NCBI RefSeq assembly: GCF_937128415.1 | Contig: NZ_CAKZMJ010000093.1 | Location: 1 to 42,925 of the forward strand | From: an uncultured Caldilinea sp. | Lineage (GTDB): Bacteria; Chloroflexota; Anaerolineae; Caldilineales; Caldilineaceae | Reading direction: 5' to 3' | Length of the DNA stretch: 42,925 nt | Shown here: positions 20,461 to 42,925 of the stretch, piece after piece | Numbering within the stretch: the stretch's first letter is position 1 | How the letters are laid out: each line of letters opens with the position of its first letter | Made by a program: the position numbers and the translations under genes | Notes under the pieces: generated by a model | Told to the model about the DNA's origin: nothing | What the model saw: only the letters and a program-made list of their open reading frames with translations | Databases searched by the model: none

Positions 20461-20542
20461 TGTTCAAAAAATCTGAAAATTCACAGATTTGTCGGCGCCG
20501 AAAGATGGCTGTTTGGTTCAAAGCGCTTGATCCAAGAGGCGT

Positions 20543-22075
<1,533 letters not shown>

Positions 22076-22162
22076 GGAGGCGTCAGAATGCGTCTTGCAC
22101 GAAATTCAAGCTCAGCTCAAATTTTGGTTGGAAAGCGTCCATACGCCGTATATGAACAACAA

Positions 22163-22191
22163 TTCACAATTCCAGGCAAATCCGGTATACT
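22163..22191 (+). promoter_or_regulatory. Promoter of the DUF1232 gene
   Basis: TTCACA (22163-22168), a 17-nt spacer and TATACT (22186-22191). The predicted start near 22198 leaves a 26-nt leader containing AGGAGG. Confidence 0.7.
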
Positions 22192-22223
22192 GCATAGCGT
22201 AGCATATTCAGGAGGGAATGAAA

Positions 22224-22553
22224 ATGTCGCAATACGCAAATCGCTCCTCGGGCGCCAACAGCGTCGGCTTTCTGCAGCAGATGGGGCGCGCCATTCAGTT
22301 GCTCTTTGATCCTCGCGTGCCGACTTCGTTGAAACTGATGTTGCCGGTGGCGGCGGCGCTCTATTGGTTTTGGCCCATCGACCTGATGCCCGGCCTGCCG
22401 TTTGACGACGTGGCGATCCTGATCGGCGCTCTGATGCTGTTCGTCAAATTGGCCTCGGAAGCGCTCGAACGCCAGCAACGTCAGGAGCGAGAAACGTCGG
22501 CGCAGGAGGGAGACGAAACAGTCATCGACACCACCTGGCGCATCATCGAGTAG
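22224..22553 (+). CDS. DUF1232 (YkvA-like) small membrane protein
   Basis: 109 aa. The ATG at 22224 is preferred over the ATG at 22218 because AGGAGG (22210-22215) is then 8 nt away. The DUF1232 core is LKLMLPVAAALYWFWPIDLM followed by PGLPFDDVAILIGALMLFVK, containing the characteristic P-x-D-L-x-P ... D-D pattern within membrane helices. The tail (ERQQRQERETSAQEGDE) is charged. Members of this family are short inner-membrane proteins of unknown function. A strong promoter precedes it, and the MerR-like gene follows after 70 bp. Confidence 0.85.
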   Translation: MSQYANRSSGANSVGFLQQMGRAIQLLFDPRVPTSLKLMLPVAAALYWFWPIDLMPGLPFDDVAILIGALMLFVKLASEALERQQRQERETSAQEGDETVIDTTWRIIE

Positions 22554-22623
22554 CCAGACCTGTCAGTCATTCATCCATGGCAGATCACGACAGTCGCCGG
22601 CCTGCAGGCTCGCCACAGCGCGA

Positions 22624-23277
<654 letters not shown>

Positions 23278-23289
23278 GCGCGCCAGGCT

Positions 23290-26068
<2,779 letters not shown>

Positions 26069-26076
26069 CGCAATGG

Positions 26077-26106
26077 ATTGTAACATTGTCAGAGGATGCG
26101 TCCCAA
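26077..26106 (-). promoter_or_regulatory. Putative promoter of the phosphoesterase-HD-rimO operon
   Basis: Minus strand: TTGGGA (26106-26101), 18-nt spacer, TACAAT (26082-26077). The ATG at 26068 follows the -10 box by 8 nt without a Shine-Dalgarno, again suggesting a leaderless or near-leaderless mRNA. Confidence 0.45.
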
Positions 26107-26199
26107 AACAGGGCGATTACGTCAACTATTTTGAGAGGAAAGAGACGGAGGGGCGTCCATTGCAGCGCCGTTCAATGCGCCGCGTTTGTCCATGAGGGA

Positions 26200-26487
26200 T
26201 TAGTTGGATGTGACAAGCACGAACTTGCTCCAGCCGTAGCGCTGGCGCAGCTCGTAGATCATGCGCAGGTAGACGTAGGTCTTGCCCGTGCCGGTCTCCA
26301 TCTCCACGGTGAAGTGGGGGACGCTGAAGTCGCGGTCCTCCACCTTGGGGAGGCCCGGCCCGGTGTCGCGCTCCAGCCGCGTGCTGAGGGGTAAGCCGTT
26401 GTCTTTTTGGACGGCCGTGAGGTTGTCGAGCAGCCACGAGTCGGCCAGCTCCTGGTAGGGCGGCAGGTTGGCGACGACCTCATCATC
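26200..26487 (-). pseudogene. Fragment of a type III restriction enzyme Res subunit
   Basis: About 95 in-frame codons after the methylase-like fragment encode EVVANLPPYQELADSWLLDN, then FTVEMETGTGKTYVYLRMIY, which contains a Walker A (GTGKT) of the DEAD-type helicase in type III Res subunits, and WSKFVLVTSN before a stop at 26202-26200. A complete Res protein is about 900-1000 aa, so only the N-terminal tenth remains. There is no plausible start codon. It lies directly after the Mod-like fragment in the usual mod-res order. Confidence 0.65.
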
Positions 26488-26658
26488 TCAGATCACCTTC
26501 ACCCTTCGCCCATCCTCCAGCCGCACCTTGGCCTCGTCCGAGAGCGCAGCGTCCAGGCAGATGAAGAGGTTGTCGGCGTCCGCGGTCAACGCCGCAATGG
26601 TCTCGTCATGCACCTGCGCGTCTAGGCAAACGTAGAGGCGATGGGCGACCAGGAGGAC
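26488..26658 (-). pseudogene. Probable C-terminal fragment of a type III Mod methyltransferase
   Basis: The last 56 codons of a longer minus-strand frame read RLYVCLDAQVHDETI, NLFICLDAALSDEAKV and end GRRVKVI. Type III Mod proteins commonly end with a FICLD-type strand and a Lys-Val/Thr-Ile terminus, and Res follows immediately. None of the catalytic methylase motifs (DPPY, FxGxG) is present, so it is a remnant. The frame upstream to 26826 loses family character. Assignment rests on the C-terminal pattern and on the Res fragment next to it. Confidence 0.4.
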
Positions 26659-26796
26659 ACCCGCTTGACGGTGTTGCGGGTGAACGCTGACAATGTCTGT
26701 CTCAACCGCATGAAGAACACCGGAATGTTGCGCCTCGTTGGGCTGGAACCCGACCAACGATTCGTAAAACATGAAACCGTTCCACCCTCGATCTGG

Positions 26797-26802
26797 TATA
26801 CT
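26797..26802 (+). promoter_or_regulatory. Extended -10 promoter of galK
   Basis: TGGTATACT gives an extended -10 (TATACT at 26797-26802) without a good -35. The predicted start is near 26809, which leaves about 58 nt to the galK ATG. Confidence 0.5.
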
Positions 26803-26866
26803 TCTTCCCAAAAGCAAGATTTCCAAAAAGCAGGATTGCCTACTCCAACTCGAAGGATGTCAATTC

Positions 26867-28048
<1,182 letters not shown>

Positions 28049-28059
28049 AGGGGGCATGG

Positions 28060-28161
28060 TGCGTAATGCGCGTCGAGTAGTGCGTGTTGCGTGTTTCGTG
28101 GCTAGATACGCAACACGCATCACGCAACACGCATCACGCAACACGCATCACGCAACACGCA

Positions 28162-28163
<2 letters not shown>
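28060..28163. repeat. 14-bp tandem repeat with inverted arm between galK and phosphatase gene
   Basis: Four copies of the 14-bp unit ACGCAACACGCATC occupy 28108-28163. The preceding 28060-28100 contains roughly complementary sequence (GTGCGTGTTGCGTGT), so the region can fold into a long hairpin between two convergent genes and may act as a two-way transcription barrier. The last copy overlaps the stop codon of the minus-strand phosphatase gene. Confidence 0.75.
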
Positions 28164-28803
<640 letters not shown>

Positions 28804-28916
28804 GAAGCAATCCCGATCGAAAGTGAAGCCTTCCAAAGCCTAGGCGACGCCTACCAGGCGATGCCTGGTTGTTTGCGGCTGCGCATTGTGTTTTATCGGA
28901 ACCATTGTAACGCAGA

Positions 28917-28946
28917 TTGGCTCTTGCGCCATGCGCCTTGTATCAT
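28917..28946 (+). promoter_or_regulatory. Putative promoter of the AlaX gene
   Basis: TTGGCT (28917-28922), an 18-nt spacer and TATCAT (28941-28946). The predicted start is only about 8 nt before the ATG at 28961, and no Shine-Dalgarno is seen. Confidence 0.4.
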
Positions 28947-28960
28947 TGAACAAGCCGACT

Positions 28961-30169
<1,209 letters not shown>

Positions 30170-30228
30170 CATCCGCAAGGCCTGGCGCAGCCAGGAGTGA
30201 AGCGGCTACATTCAAAAGGAGCGTTTGA

Positions 30229-31200
<972 letters not shown>

Positions 31201-31207
31201 CTCGACG

Positions 31208-31265
31208 ATTTTGCACCGCCGAGACGCAGAGGGAGCGGAGAAGCAAAGTCTCAAAGCTCTGCACT
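31208..31265. repeat. Degenerate cgcagag/gcaaag-type intergenic element
   Basis: The text ...GCACCGCCGAGACGCAGAG... then ...CTCTGCACTCTCTGCAGTG... resembles a dispersed family of short imperfect repeats. Similar stretches occur near 5292-5313, 11560-11580 and 33828-33868. The gap 31201-31329 holds nothing else recognisable. Confidence 0.4.
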
Positions 31266-31329
31266 CTCTGCAGTGAATTTTCGGGCGAAGTCATCCTCTT
31301 AAAAATATCCATGCCTTATCGTTGGAAAC

Positions 31330-32343
31330 ATGAACGCACAAACCAATCCTTCAACCGATCTCCCTGCTCCGTTGAACGTCTACATTCCGCCCTCTGATCT
31401 GACCCGGCGCGTGGCGGAGCTGCGCGCGCTTACACCGGACAACGTTCGCATCACGGCAGCGCCCGATCCGCAGCCGGCCGACTGTCACATCCTGATCCAC
31501 GGCTCGGTCAAGCCGGAATGGCTCGAGGCCAGCCCATCCTTGCGCGCCGTGATCATTCCTTACGCCGGCGTCTCGCCGGAAATGCAGAAGCTGCTGCAAC
31601 AGCACCCCCAGATCACGCTGCACAACCTGCATTACAACGACGTGGCGACGGCGGAGTTTGCGTTGGCGCTGCTTTTCGCCGCCGCCAAATTTATCGTGCC
31701 GCTCGACCGCCTGTTGCGCCAGGGCGACTGGCGACAGCGCTACAGCGGCGCGCCTTCGCTGCTGCTGTCGGGCAAGCGAGCGCTGATCCTTGGCTACGGC
31801 GCCATCGGCCGATGCATTGCGCCGGTCTGTCAGGCGCTGGGAATGCAGGTGACGGGCGTGCGACGCCACGAACCGCCGCAGCCGGTGGAGAACGGCGTCG
31901 CCGTCTACTCGATCGCCCATCTTCACGAATTGCTGCCGCAGGCCGACGTGCTCTTCTGCGTGTTGCCGGAGACGCCGGAGACGATTGGTTTGATCGGCGC
32001 TCGCGAGCTGGCGCTGCTGCCGCAGGGCGCCGTCGTCGTCAACGTGGGACGCGGGCCGGTGATCGACGAAGAGGCCTTCTACCACGCGCTGCGCAGCGGG
32101 CATCTCGCCGCCGCCGGCATCGACGTTTGGTACGTGTATCCTCAGAACGAAGAGGAGCGCAGCCACACGCTGCCCTCTCGCTTCCCGTTTCACGAACTCG
32201 ACAATGTGGTGTTGAGTCCCCACCGGGGCGGTTGGCTGGAGGAGGCGGAGGAGCGACGACTTCAGGAGCTGGCGAAGTTGCTCACAGCCGCCGCCCATGG
32301 CCTGCCCATTCCCAATCAGGTGGACAAACAACTGGGATATTGA
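31330..32343 (+). CDS. D-2-hydroxyacid dehydrogenase (phosphoglycerate dehydrogenase-like)
   Basis: 337 aa. The catalytic domain is interrupted by the NAD-binding Rossmann domain. ALILGYGAIGRCIAPVCQAL gives the G-x-G-x-x-G motif. The catalytic Arg is in VVNVGRGPVIDEEAF, the Glu in the following region, and the catalytic His in VVLSPHRGGWLEEAE. The N-terminal CHILIHGSVKPEWLEASPSL domain is the usual flavodoxin-like substrate domain. Substrate is not predictable; relatives act on glycerate, hydroxypyruvate, lactate or similar. The ATG at 31330 lacks a strong Shine-Dalgarno. It is followed by a 166-bp gap before the M20 gene. Confidence 0.88.
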   Translation: MNAQTNPSTDLPAPLNVYIPPSDLTRRVAELRALTPDNVRITAAPDPQPADCHILIHGSVKPEWLEASPSLRAVIIPYAGVSPEMQKLLQQHPQITLHNLHYNDVATAEFALALLFAAAKFIVPLDRLLRQGDWRQRYSGAPSLLLSGKRALILGYGAIGRCIAPVCQALGMQVTGVRRHEPPQPVENGVAVYSIAHLHELLPQADVLFCVLPETPETIGLIGARELALLPQGAVVVNVGRGPVIDEEAFYHALRSGHLAAAGIDVWYVYPQNEEERSHTLPSRFPFHELDNVVLSPHRGGWLEEAEERRLQELAKLLTAAAHGLPIPNQVDKQLGY

Positions 32344-32455
32344 AAGAGGCCTCAGGCGGAAGAGTTCCCACAGAGAATGAGGATGCTGCGGCGGTACAAT
32401 GGCTTGAGTTTGGATAGCGCAGCGAAGGGTTCAATGAAACATCACCCGGCCAACC

Positions 32456-32480
32456 TCGCCGGAAGGAGGGCCTCCGGCGA
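32456..32480 (+). promoter_or_regulatory. Stem-loop in the leader of the M20 gene
   Basis: An 8-bp stem, TCGCCGGA (32456-32463) with TCCGGCGA (32473-32480), and a 9-nt loop lie 20 nt ahead of the AAAGGAG of the M20 amidohydrolase. It could be a weak terminator for the preceding gene or a leader element. No U-tract is present. Confidence 0.35.
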
Positions 32481-32509
32481 TTCAAAACGCATCAGAAAGG
32501 AGTAAAAAT

Positions 32510-33717
<1,208 letters not shown>

Positions 33718-33721
<4 letters not shown>

Positions 33722-34620
33722 TGAAGCAAGGATTCACAAGATTTCCCCAAATCCCAACAGGCGCGTCTTGTCTTGACAGCCTTCCCAACGATGAAAATGT
33801 CGTCGGGCGCATCCGACGCTCTCTTGTCTTTCTTTGCACCTTTGCGCTCCGGCGCCTTTGCGTTGCATCGAATTTCTCATCGGCGCAGCGCTGGCCTGTC
33901 ATCGCACTTGCCGTGTGGATTCCAGCGCTGCTGACGGCCTGCGCTCAGCCGACGCCGGTCGCTCTGATCTTCAACGCCGCCCCCTGGCAAGATGGCGAGG
34001 AGCATGTCTTTCGCATCACCGATGTGCAAGGCAGGCTGGCAGGCACGGCGACCTACACGCTGCTCGCCGGCGTCAACGATCAAGGGCAGCCTATGTGGTC
34101 GATCGAGCGCATCATCGATGCGCAGGGCGACCGCGAAGAGGTCACGGTCAAGGTGCTTGCCGCCGGGTTTCGTCCGCAGTCCTCTTTTTTAGAACGTTCA
34201 AACGCAACAGGCGTCGAGACGGTCGATGCGCAATATAATGGCCCGGCGGTCGACCTGGTGCTCACGACGCGCGCCAACGTCATGACGACGCAGCGCATCG
34301 AGGTGCCCAGCGACGTGCGCGAGTCGGCCACCTTGCCGATGATCGTGCGCGCACTGCCGCTGGCGCGCAATTACGCCACCCGCCTCAACGCCTTTCTGCC
34401 GGTCGTCGGCTTGCTCGACCGCGTGACGGTGCGCGTGGTCGGCGAGGAGCGCCTGAGCGTGCCGGCGGGCGCCTACGACGCCTGGGTGGTGGTGCTCGAC
34501 ATGGGGGATTCGACCACGCGTTTGTGGATCGCCAAAGAGGCGCCCTATCCTCTGGTCAAATACATCGACGGCCGCAACCGCGCGACCTTCGAGTTGGAGC
34601 GCTACGTAGTCGGTCGCTGA
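33718..34620 (+). CDS. Lipoprotein of DUF3108-like type, with unusual N-terminal extension
   Basis: About 300 aa if begun at the ATG at 33718, which overlaps the M20 stop. A signal segment occurs unusually late, near residues 60-79 (RWPVIALAVWIPALLTACAQ), with a lipobox LTAC. The residues before it include an Arg/Cys-rich run translated from a CTTTGCACCTTTGCG-type repeat. No ATG, GTG or TTG start lies between there and the signal in this frame, so the original start may have been lost. The mature domain (TATYTLLAGVNDQGQPMWSI, SATLPMIVRALPLARNYATR, LSVPAGAYDAWVVVLDMG, then YPLVKYIDGRNRATFEL) resembles DUF3108-type exported proteins. Function is unknown. Confidence 0.6.
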
Positions 34621-34712
34621 TGCGCCGTTGATGCGATCGATTCTGCTGCGCTCCGTGGGTTTCGTTAAGAAAGCATCCTCCTGAAAAAGTCAACGATCTC
34701 CAGGTTCAGCGC

Positions 34713-34749
<37 letters not shown>

Positions 34750-35046
34750 CGACGAACATCGACGGCGCTGGGGGACAGAGCAGCCTCAAGCGCCAGGGCT
34801 TTTTCCGCCTTATCAAAGCGCGCAACGCTGACGCTCCCGTTGGCGTCGTTGCCATCCAGCCCCTTTGAAAGAAAGATGAACAAGCCCCGACGCAGTTGGC
34901 GTCTGACAAACAAATTATGCGCGCTCACAGCCTGTTTCGTTCATTCTTCGCCAGAAGATGATGGTATGCTATGCGATTGGAGTGCAACATGTGCGTGCGC
35001 AGAGGCCGCATCAATTACCTGTTTTGACTGGACGGATAAGTCTGCT

Positions 35047-38457
<3,411 letters not shown>

Positions 38458-38480
38458 GAGAATGGAGGCGCAAAAGGCGC

Positions 38481-38720
38481 ATGCGCGTCGACGTCAAGCC
38501 GTTGACCCATTGGGTCATCTACAAGGGCTACAAGGTGCGCTTCACGGCGCGGCGTCCGCCGGTGGCCGAGGGCGTGCTCACGACGCCGGAGGGCGCTGAA
38601 ATTCGTTTCGCCTATGATGCGTCTACGCGCGTTGTCACGCTGCCCGCGGAACGCATCCGCATCAATGAGTACGGATGGGAAATAGAGCGCATGCGCCATG
38701 AGCCGACCAACGATGCATAA
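38481..38720 (+). CDS. Small conserved-looking hypothetical protein
   Basis: 79 aa (MRVDVKPLTHWVIYKGYKVR ... RINEYGWEIERMRHEPTNDA), ATG at 38481 with GGAGG and AAAGG upstream. The composition is typical of a real protein: aromatic and charged residues alternate and TPEGAEIRFAYDASTRVVTL suggests beta strands. I do not recognise a domain; there is no signal peptide or cysteine. It starts 24 bp after carB stops and overlaps the rlmI start by 23 bp, so it probably is translated as part of that operon. The alternative that it is just a chance frame is weaker, given two good Shine-Dalgarno sequences. Confidence 0.6.
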   Translation: MRVDVKPLTHWVIYKGYKVRFTARRPPVAEGVLTTPEGAEIRFAYDASTRVVTLPAERIRINEYGWEIERMRHEPTNDA

Positions 38721-39939
38721 GTATCCGGTTGTTGCGCTGCAGCCGGGCCGGGAAAAGCCGGTGCGCCAGCGCCATCCGTGGGTCTTCAGCGGCGCCATCG
38801 CTTCGATCTCGGAGGACGCCGCCGACGGCGCCATCGTCGATCTCTGTGACGCGCAGGGCGCCTTTCTGGCGCGCGGCTACCTCAATCGTCGCAGTCAGAT
38901 TCAGGTGCGTCTCCTCACCTGGGACGCTGCGGAGGCGATCGACGCAGCCTTCTGGCGACGCCGGTTGCAGGCGGCCATCGCCATGCGGAGAGAACTTCCA
39001 GAGGTGCAGGGCTGCACTGCCCTGCGCCTGGTCAACGCGGAGAGCGACTATCTGCCCGGCTTAACCGTCGACCGACTGGACGATTTTCTTGTCTTGCAAG
39101 CCGGGACGCTGGGCGTCGAGCAACGCAAGCAGATGCTGGCGGAGCTGCTGCTCGAGTTGACCGGCTGTCGAGGCGTCGTCGAGCGCAGCGACATGGCGGC
39201 CCGTCGCCTGGAAGGGCTGCCTGCGGCCAGCGGTCCCCTGGCAGGCGAGCCGCCGCCCGAGCTGATCGAAGTCCTCGAGGATGGTTTGATCTTTCTCGTC
39301 AACTTGCTGCACGGCCAGAAGACCGGCTTCTACAGCGACCAGCGCGCCAATCGACGCCGCGTCGCCGCCTACTGTGCAGGCAAACGCGTGCTCAACGCCT
39401 TCAGCTACACGGGCGCCTTCGGCCTGCACGCCTTGCGCAGCGGTGCAACGCACGTCGTCAACATCGACAGCAGCGTGCCTGCGTTGGAGCTGGCCGAAGC
39501 CAACTTGCGTCGCAACGGCTTCGACCCCGATCGTCAGGCGGAAAACATTGCGGGCGATGTTTTCCAGGTGCTGCGCGACTGGCAGGCCGACCCGGCGCGC
39601 CGCTACGACGTCGTCATTCTGGACCCGCCGAAGTTCGCCCACAATCAGGCGGCGATGGAGCGCGCGCTGCGCGGCTACAAAGAGATCAACCGGCTGGCGC
39701 TGGGGCTGTTGTCGCCCGGCGGCGTATTGGCCACCTTCAGTTGCAGCGGGCTGGTCAGCGCAGAGCTTTTTCAGAAAGTCGTCTTCAGCGCAGCGATCGA
39801 CGCCGGACGAGATGTGCAGATCCTGGAAACGTTGCGGCAGAGCGCCGACCACCCGGTGGCCCTCACCTTCCCGGAGGGGGAATATCTGAAAGGCTTGATT
39901 GTGCGGGCGGCGTGTGCGCCGCGAGAGGCCCATGCGTGA
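38698..39939 (+). CDS. rlmI: 23S rRNA m5C methyltransferase, RlmI type
   Basis: 413 aa. An N-terminal PUA domain (KPVRQRHPWVFSGAIASISE, FLARGYLNRRSQIQVRLLTW) is followed by the SAM fold. LRLVNAESDYLPGLTVDRLD and GQKTGFYSDQRANRRRVAAY are typical of RlmI/YccW. SAM motif I is RVLNAFSYTGAFGLHAL, motif IV is VILDPPKFAHNQ, and the Cys-containing ATFSCSGLVSAELF carries the catalytic Cys. In E. coli this protein methylates C1962 of 23S rRNA. The start at 38698 is inside the previous small gene; an in-frame ATG at 38713 is possible. The NUDIX gene overlaps its stop by 8 bp. Confidence 0.92.
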   Translation: MSRPTMHKYPVVALQPGREKPVRQRHPWVFSGAIASISEDAADGAIVDLCDAQGAFLARGYLNRRSQIQVRLLTWDAAEAIDAAFWRRRLQAAIAMRRELPEVQGCTALRLVNAESDYLPGLTVDRLDDFLVLQAGTLGVEQRKQMLAELLLELTGCRGVVERSDMAARRLEGLPAASGPLAGEPPPELIEVLEDGLIFLVNLLHGQKTGFYSDQRANRRRVAAYCAGKRVLNAFSYTGAFGLHALRSGATHVVNIDSSVPALELAEANLRRNGFDPDRQAENIAGDVFQVLRDWQADPARRYDVVILDPPKFAHNQAAMERALRGYKEINRLALGLLSPGGVLATFSCSGLVSAELFQKVVFSAAIDAGRDVQILETLRQSADHPVALTFPEGEYLKGLIVRAACAPREAHA

Positions 39940-40591
39940 GACTTACGAACCCTTCCTGCGTCAGTTGCGCCAAGATCTCTGCGGGCCGTTGCCGGGACGC
40001 GCCGCCCAGTATCAGATGGCGCCGCGTCCTCGCCCCGGCGCCGAACTGGGCGACGAGCCGCGGCCGGACGCGCGCCAGGGCGGCGTGTTGCTCTTGCTCT
40101 ATCCGCATGAGGGTCAAATTTTTCTGCCGCTGATCCTGCGCCCCAATTACCCCGGAGTGCACAGCGGCCAGATCAGCCTGCCAGGAGGCGGCTACGAGCC
40201 CTCAGACGACGATTTGACGGCGACTGCCCAACGCGAGACCTACGAGGAGATCGGCGTTCACCCCAGCCAGTACACCGTGCTCGGCCATCTCACCCCGCTT
40301 TATGTCGCCGCCAGCAACTTTATTGTGCTTCCGACGATCGCCTGGATCGACTATCGGCCTGCGTTCCACACCGATCCATATGAGGTGGCGGCGTTGATCG
40401 AGGCGCCGCTCCTTCTCCTGCTGAAGCCGGAGACGCGACGCGTGGAACCCTGGATTTTACGAGGGCGTCAGATCGAGGTGCCTTATTTTGCGCTGGGGGA
40501 TCACGCCGTGTGGGGCGCAACCGCAATGATGCTGAGCGAACTGTTGGCGCTGCCCGCCATGAAGCTGGCGCCCGGCCGGTCGAACGCGTAA
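39932..40591 (+). CDS. NUDIX hydrolase, probable CoA pyrophosphatase (NudL-like)
   Basis: 219 aa from the ATG at 39932, overlapping the rlmI stop. The Nudix box is complete: GGGYEPSDDDLTATAQRETY continuing EEIGV (G-x5-E-x7-R-E-x-x-E-E). Ahead of it, FLPLILRPNYPGVHSGQISL followed by PGGG resembles the UPF0035 signature of CoA diphosphatases. These enzymes hydrolyse CoA to phosphopantetheine and 3',5'-ADP. Assignment to this subgroup is likely but not certain. The gene follows carB, the small ORF and rlmI in one compact run. Confidence 0.87.
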   Translation: MRETYEPFLRQLRQDLCGPLPGRAAQYQMAPRPRPGAELGDEPRPDARQGGVLLLLYPHEGQIFLPLILRPNYPGVHSGQISLPGGGYEPSDDDLTATAQRETYEEIGVHPSQYTVLGHLTPLYVAASNFIVLPTIAWIDYRPAFHTDPYEVAALIEAPLLLLLKPETRRVEPWILRGRQIEVPYFALGDHAVWGATAMMLSELLALPAMKLAPGRSNA

Positions 40592-40657
40592 AGACGCTGC
40601 GGAGTCACAAATGTTCAGTTTTGCCGCAGCAAAACGCACGTGATAGGATCGAATGTC

Positions 40658-42160
<1,503 letters not shown>

Positions 42161-42196
42161 ACGTTTTGAGCAAGCCGGACAGGAGCCGGAACGAAT

Positions 42197-42925
<729 letters not shown>

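Overview
The window is high-GC, gene-dense bacterial chromosome. Gene content and protein style (PD40/TolB-like propeller protein, paired DUF318 permease and TIGR03943 protein, helicase-associated XPB/Ssl2-like protein, PG-binding/beta-lactamase-like wall protein, GH99-like/SH3 protein, arginine operon ending in a GNAT) suggest a filamentous, Caldilinea-like member of Chloroflexota. This is inference from sequence character; no rRNA or tRNA gene lies in the window.

Layout. 1-6277 (minus): a truncated membrane protein; a permease / TIGR03943 protein / propeller-protein run; a queuosine-precursor transporter; a sugar-nucleotide epimerase. 6619-9629: small heat-shock protein with a strong terminator, PNPOx-like flavin protein (minus), then RraA-like, DUF1349 and zinc-finger/pRiA4b ORF-3-like proteins (plus). 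9626-13727 (minus): arginine operon argC-argB-argD-GNAT with its own promoter and a leader that looks like a complete ribosome-mediated transcription attenuator. 13834-16329 (plus): histidine phosphatase and a frameshifted, probably catalytically dead serine-hydrolase-like wall protein. 16354-20460 (minus): peptide/nickel-type ABC importer (lipoprotein and two permeases, no ATPases here). 20543-26106: helicase-associated protein, DUF1232 protein, HTH/coiled-coil protein, and a tightly overlapping phosphoesterase-HD-rimO operon. 26200-26658: relics of a type III restriction-modification system. 26867-32343: galactokinase, histidine phosphatase, AlaX tRNA-editing protein, VOC dioxygenase, D-2-hydroxyacid dehydrogenase. 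32510-34620: M20 amidohydrolase and a lipoprotein. 35047-40591: carB (with an internal 8-bp tandem repeat), a small ORF, rlmI and a NUDIX hydrolase. 40658-42925: GH99-like protein, hpt and the start of a LysM protein.

Themes. Arginine metabolism appears twice: the operon makes ornithine precursors from glutamate, and CarB supplies carbamoyl phosphate for arginine and pyrimidines. The most interesting element is the argC leader at 13539-13727: a consensus promoter, a leaderless 22-codon ORF containing three Arg codons, and three mutually exclusive helices (1:2, 2:3, 3:4) ending in an intrinsic terminator. Several promoters place the start codon about 8 nt after the -10 box, suggesting leaderless transcripts. 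Short repeats (8-bp in carB, 14-bp after galK, a nested palindrome before carB, degenerate cgcaaag-type elements) punctuate the gaps.
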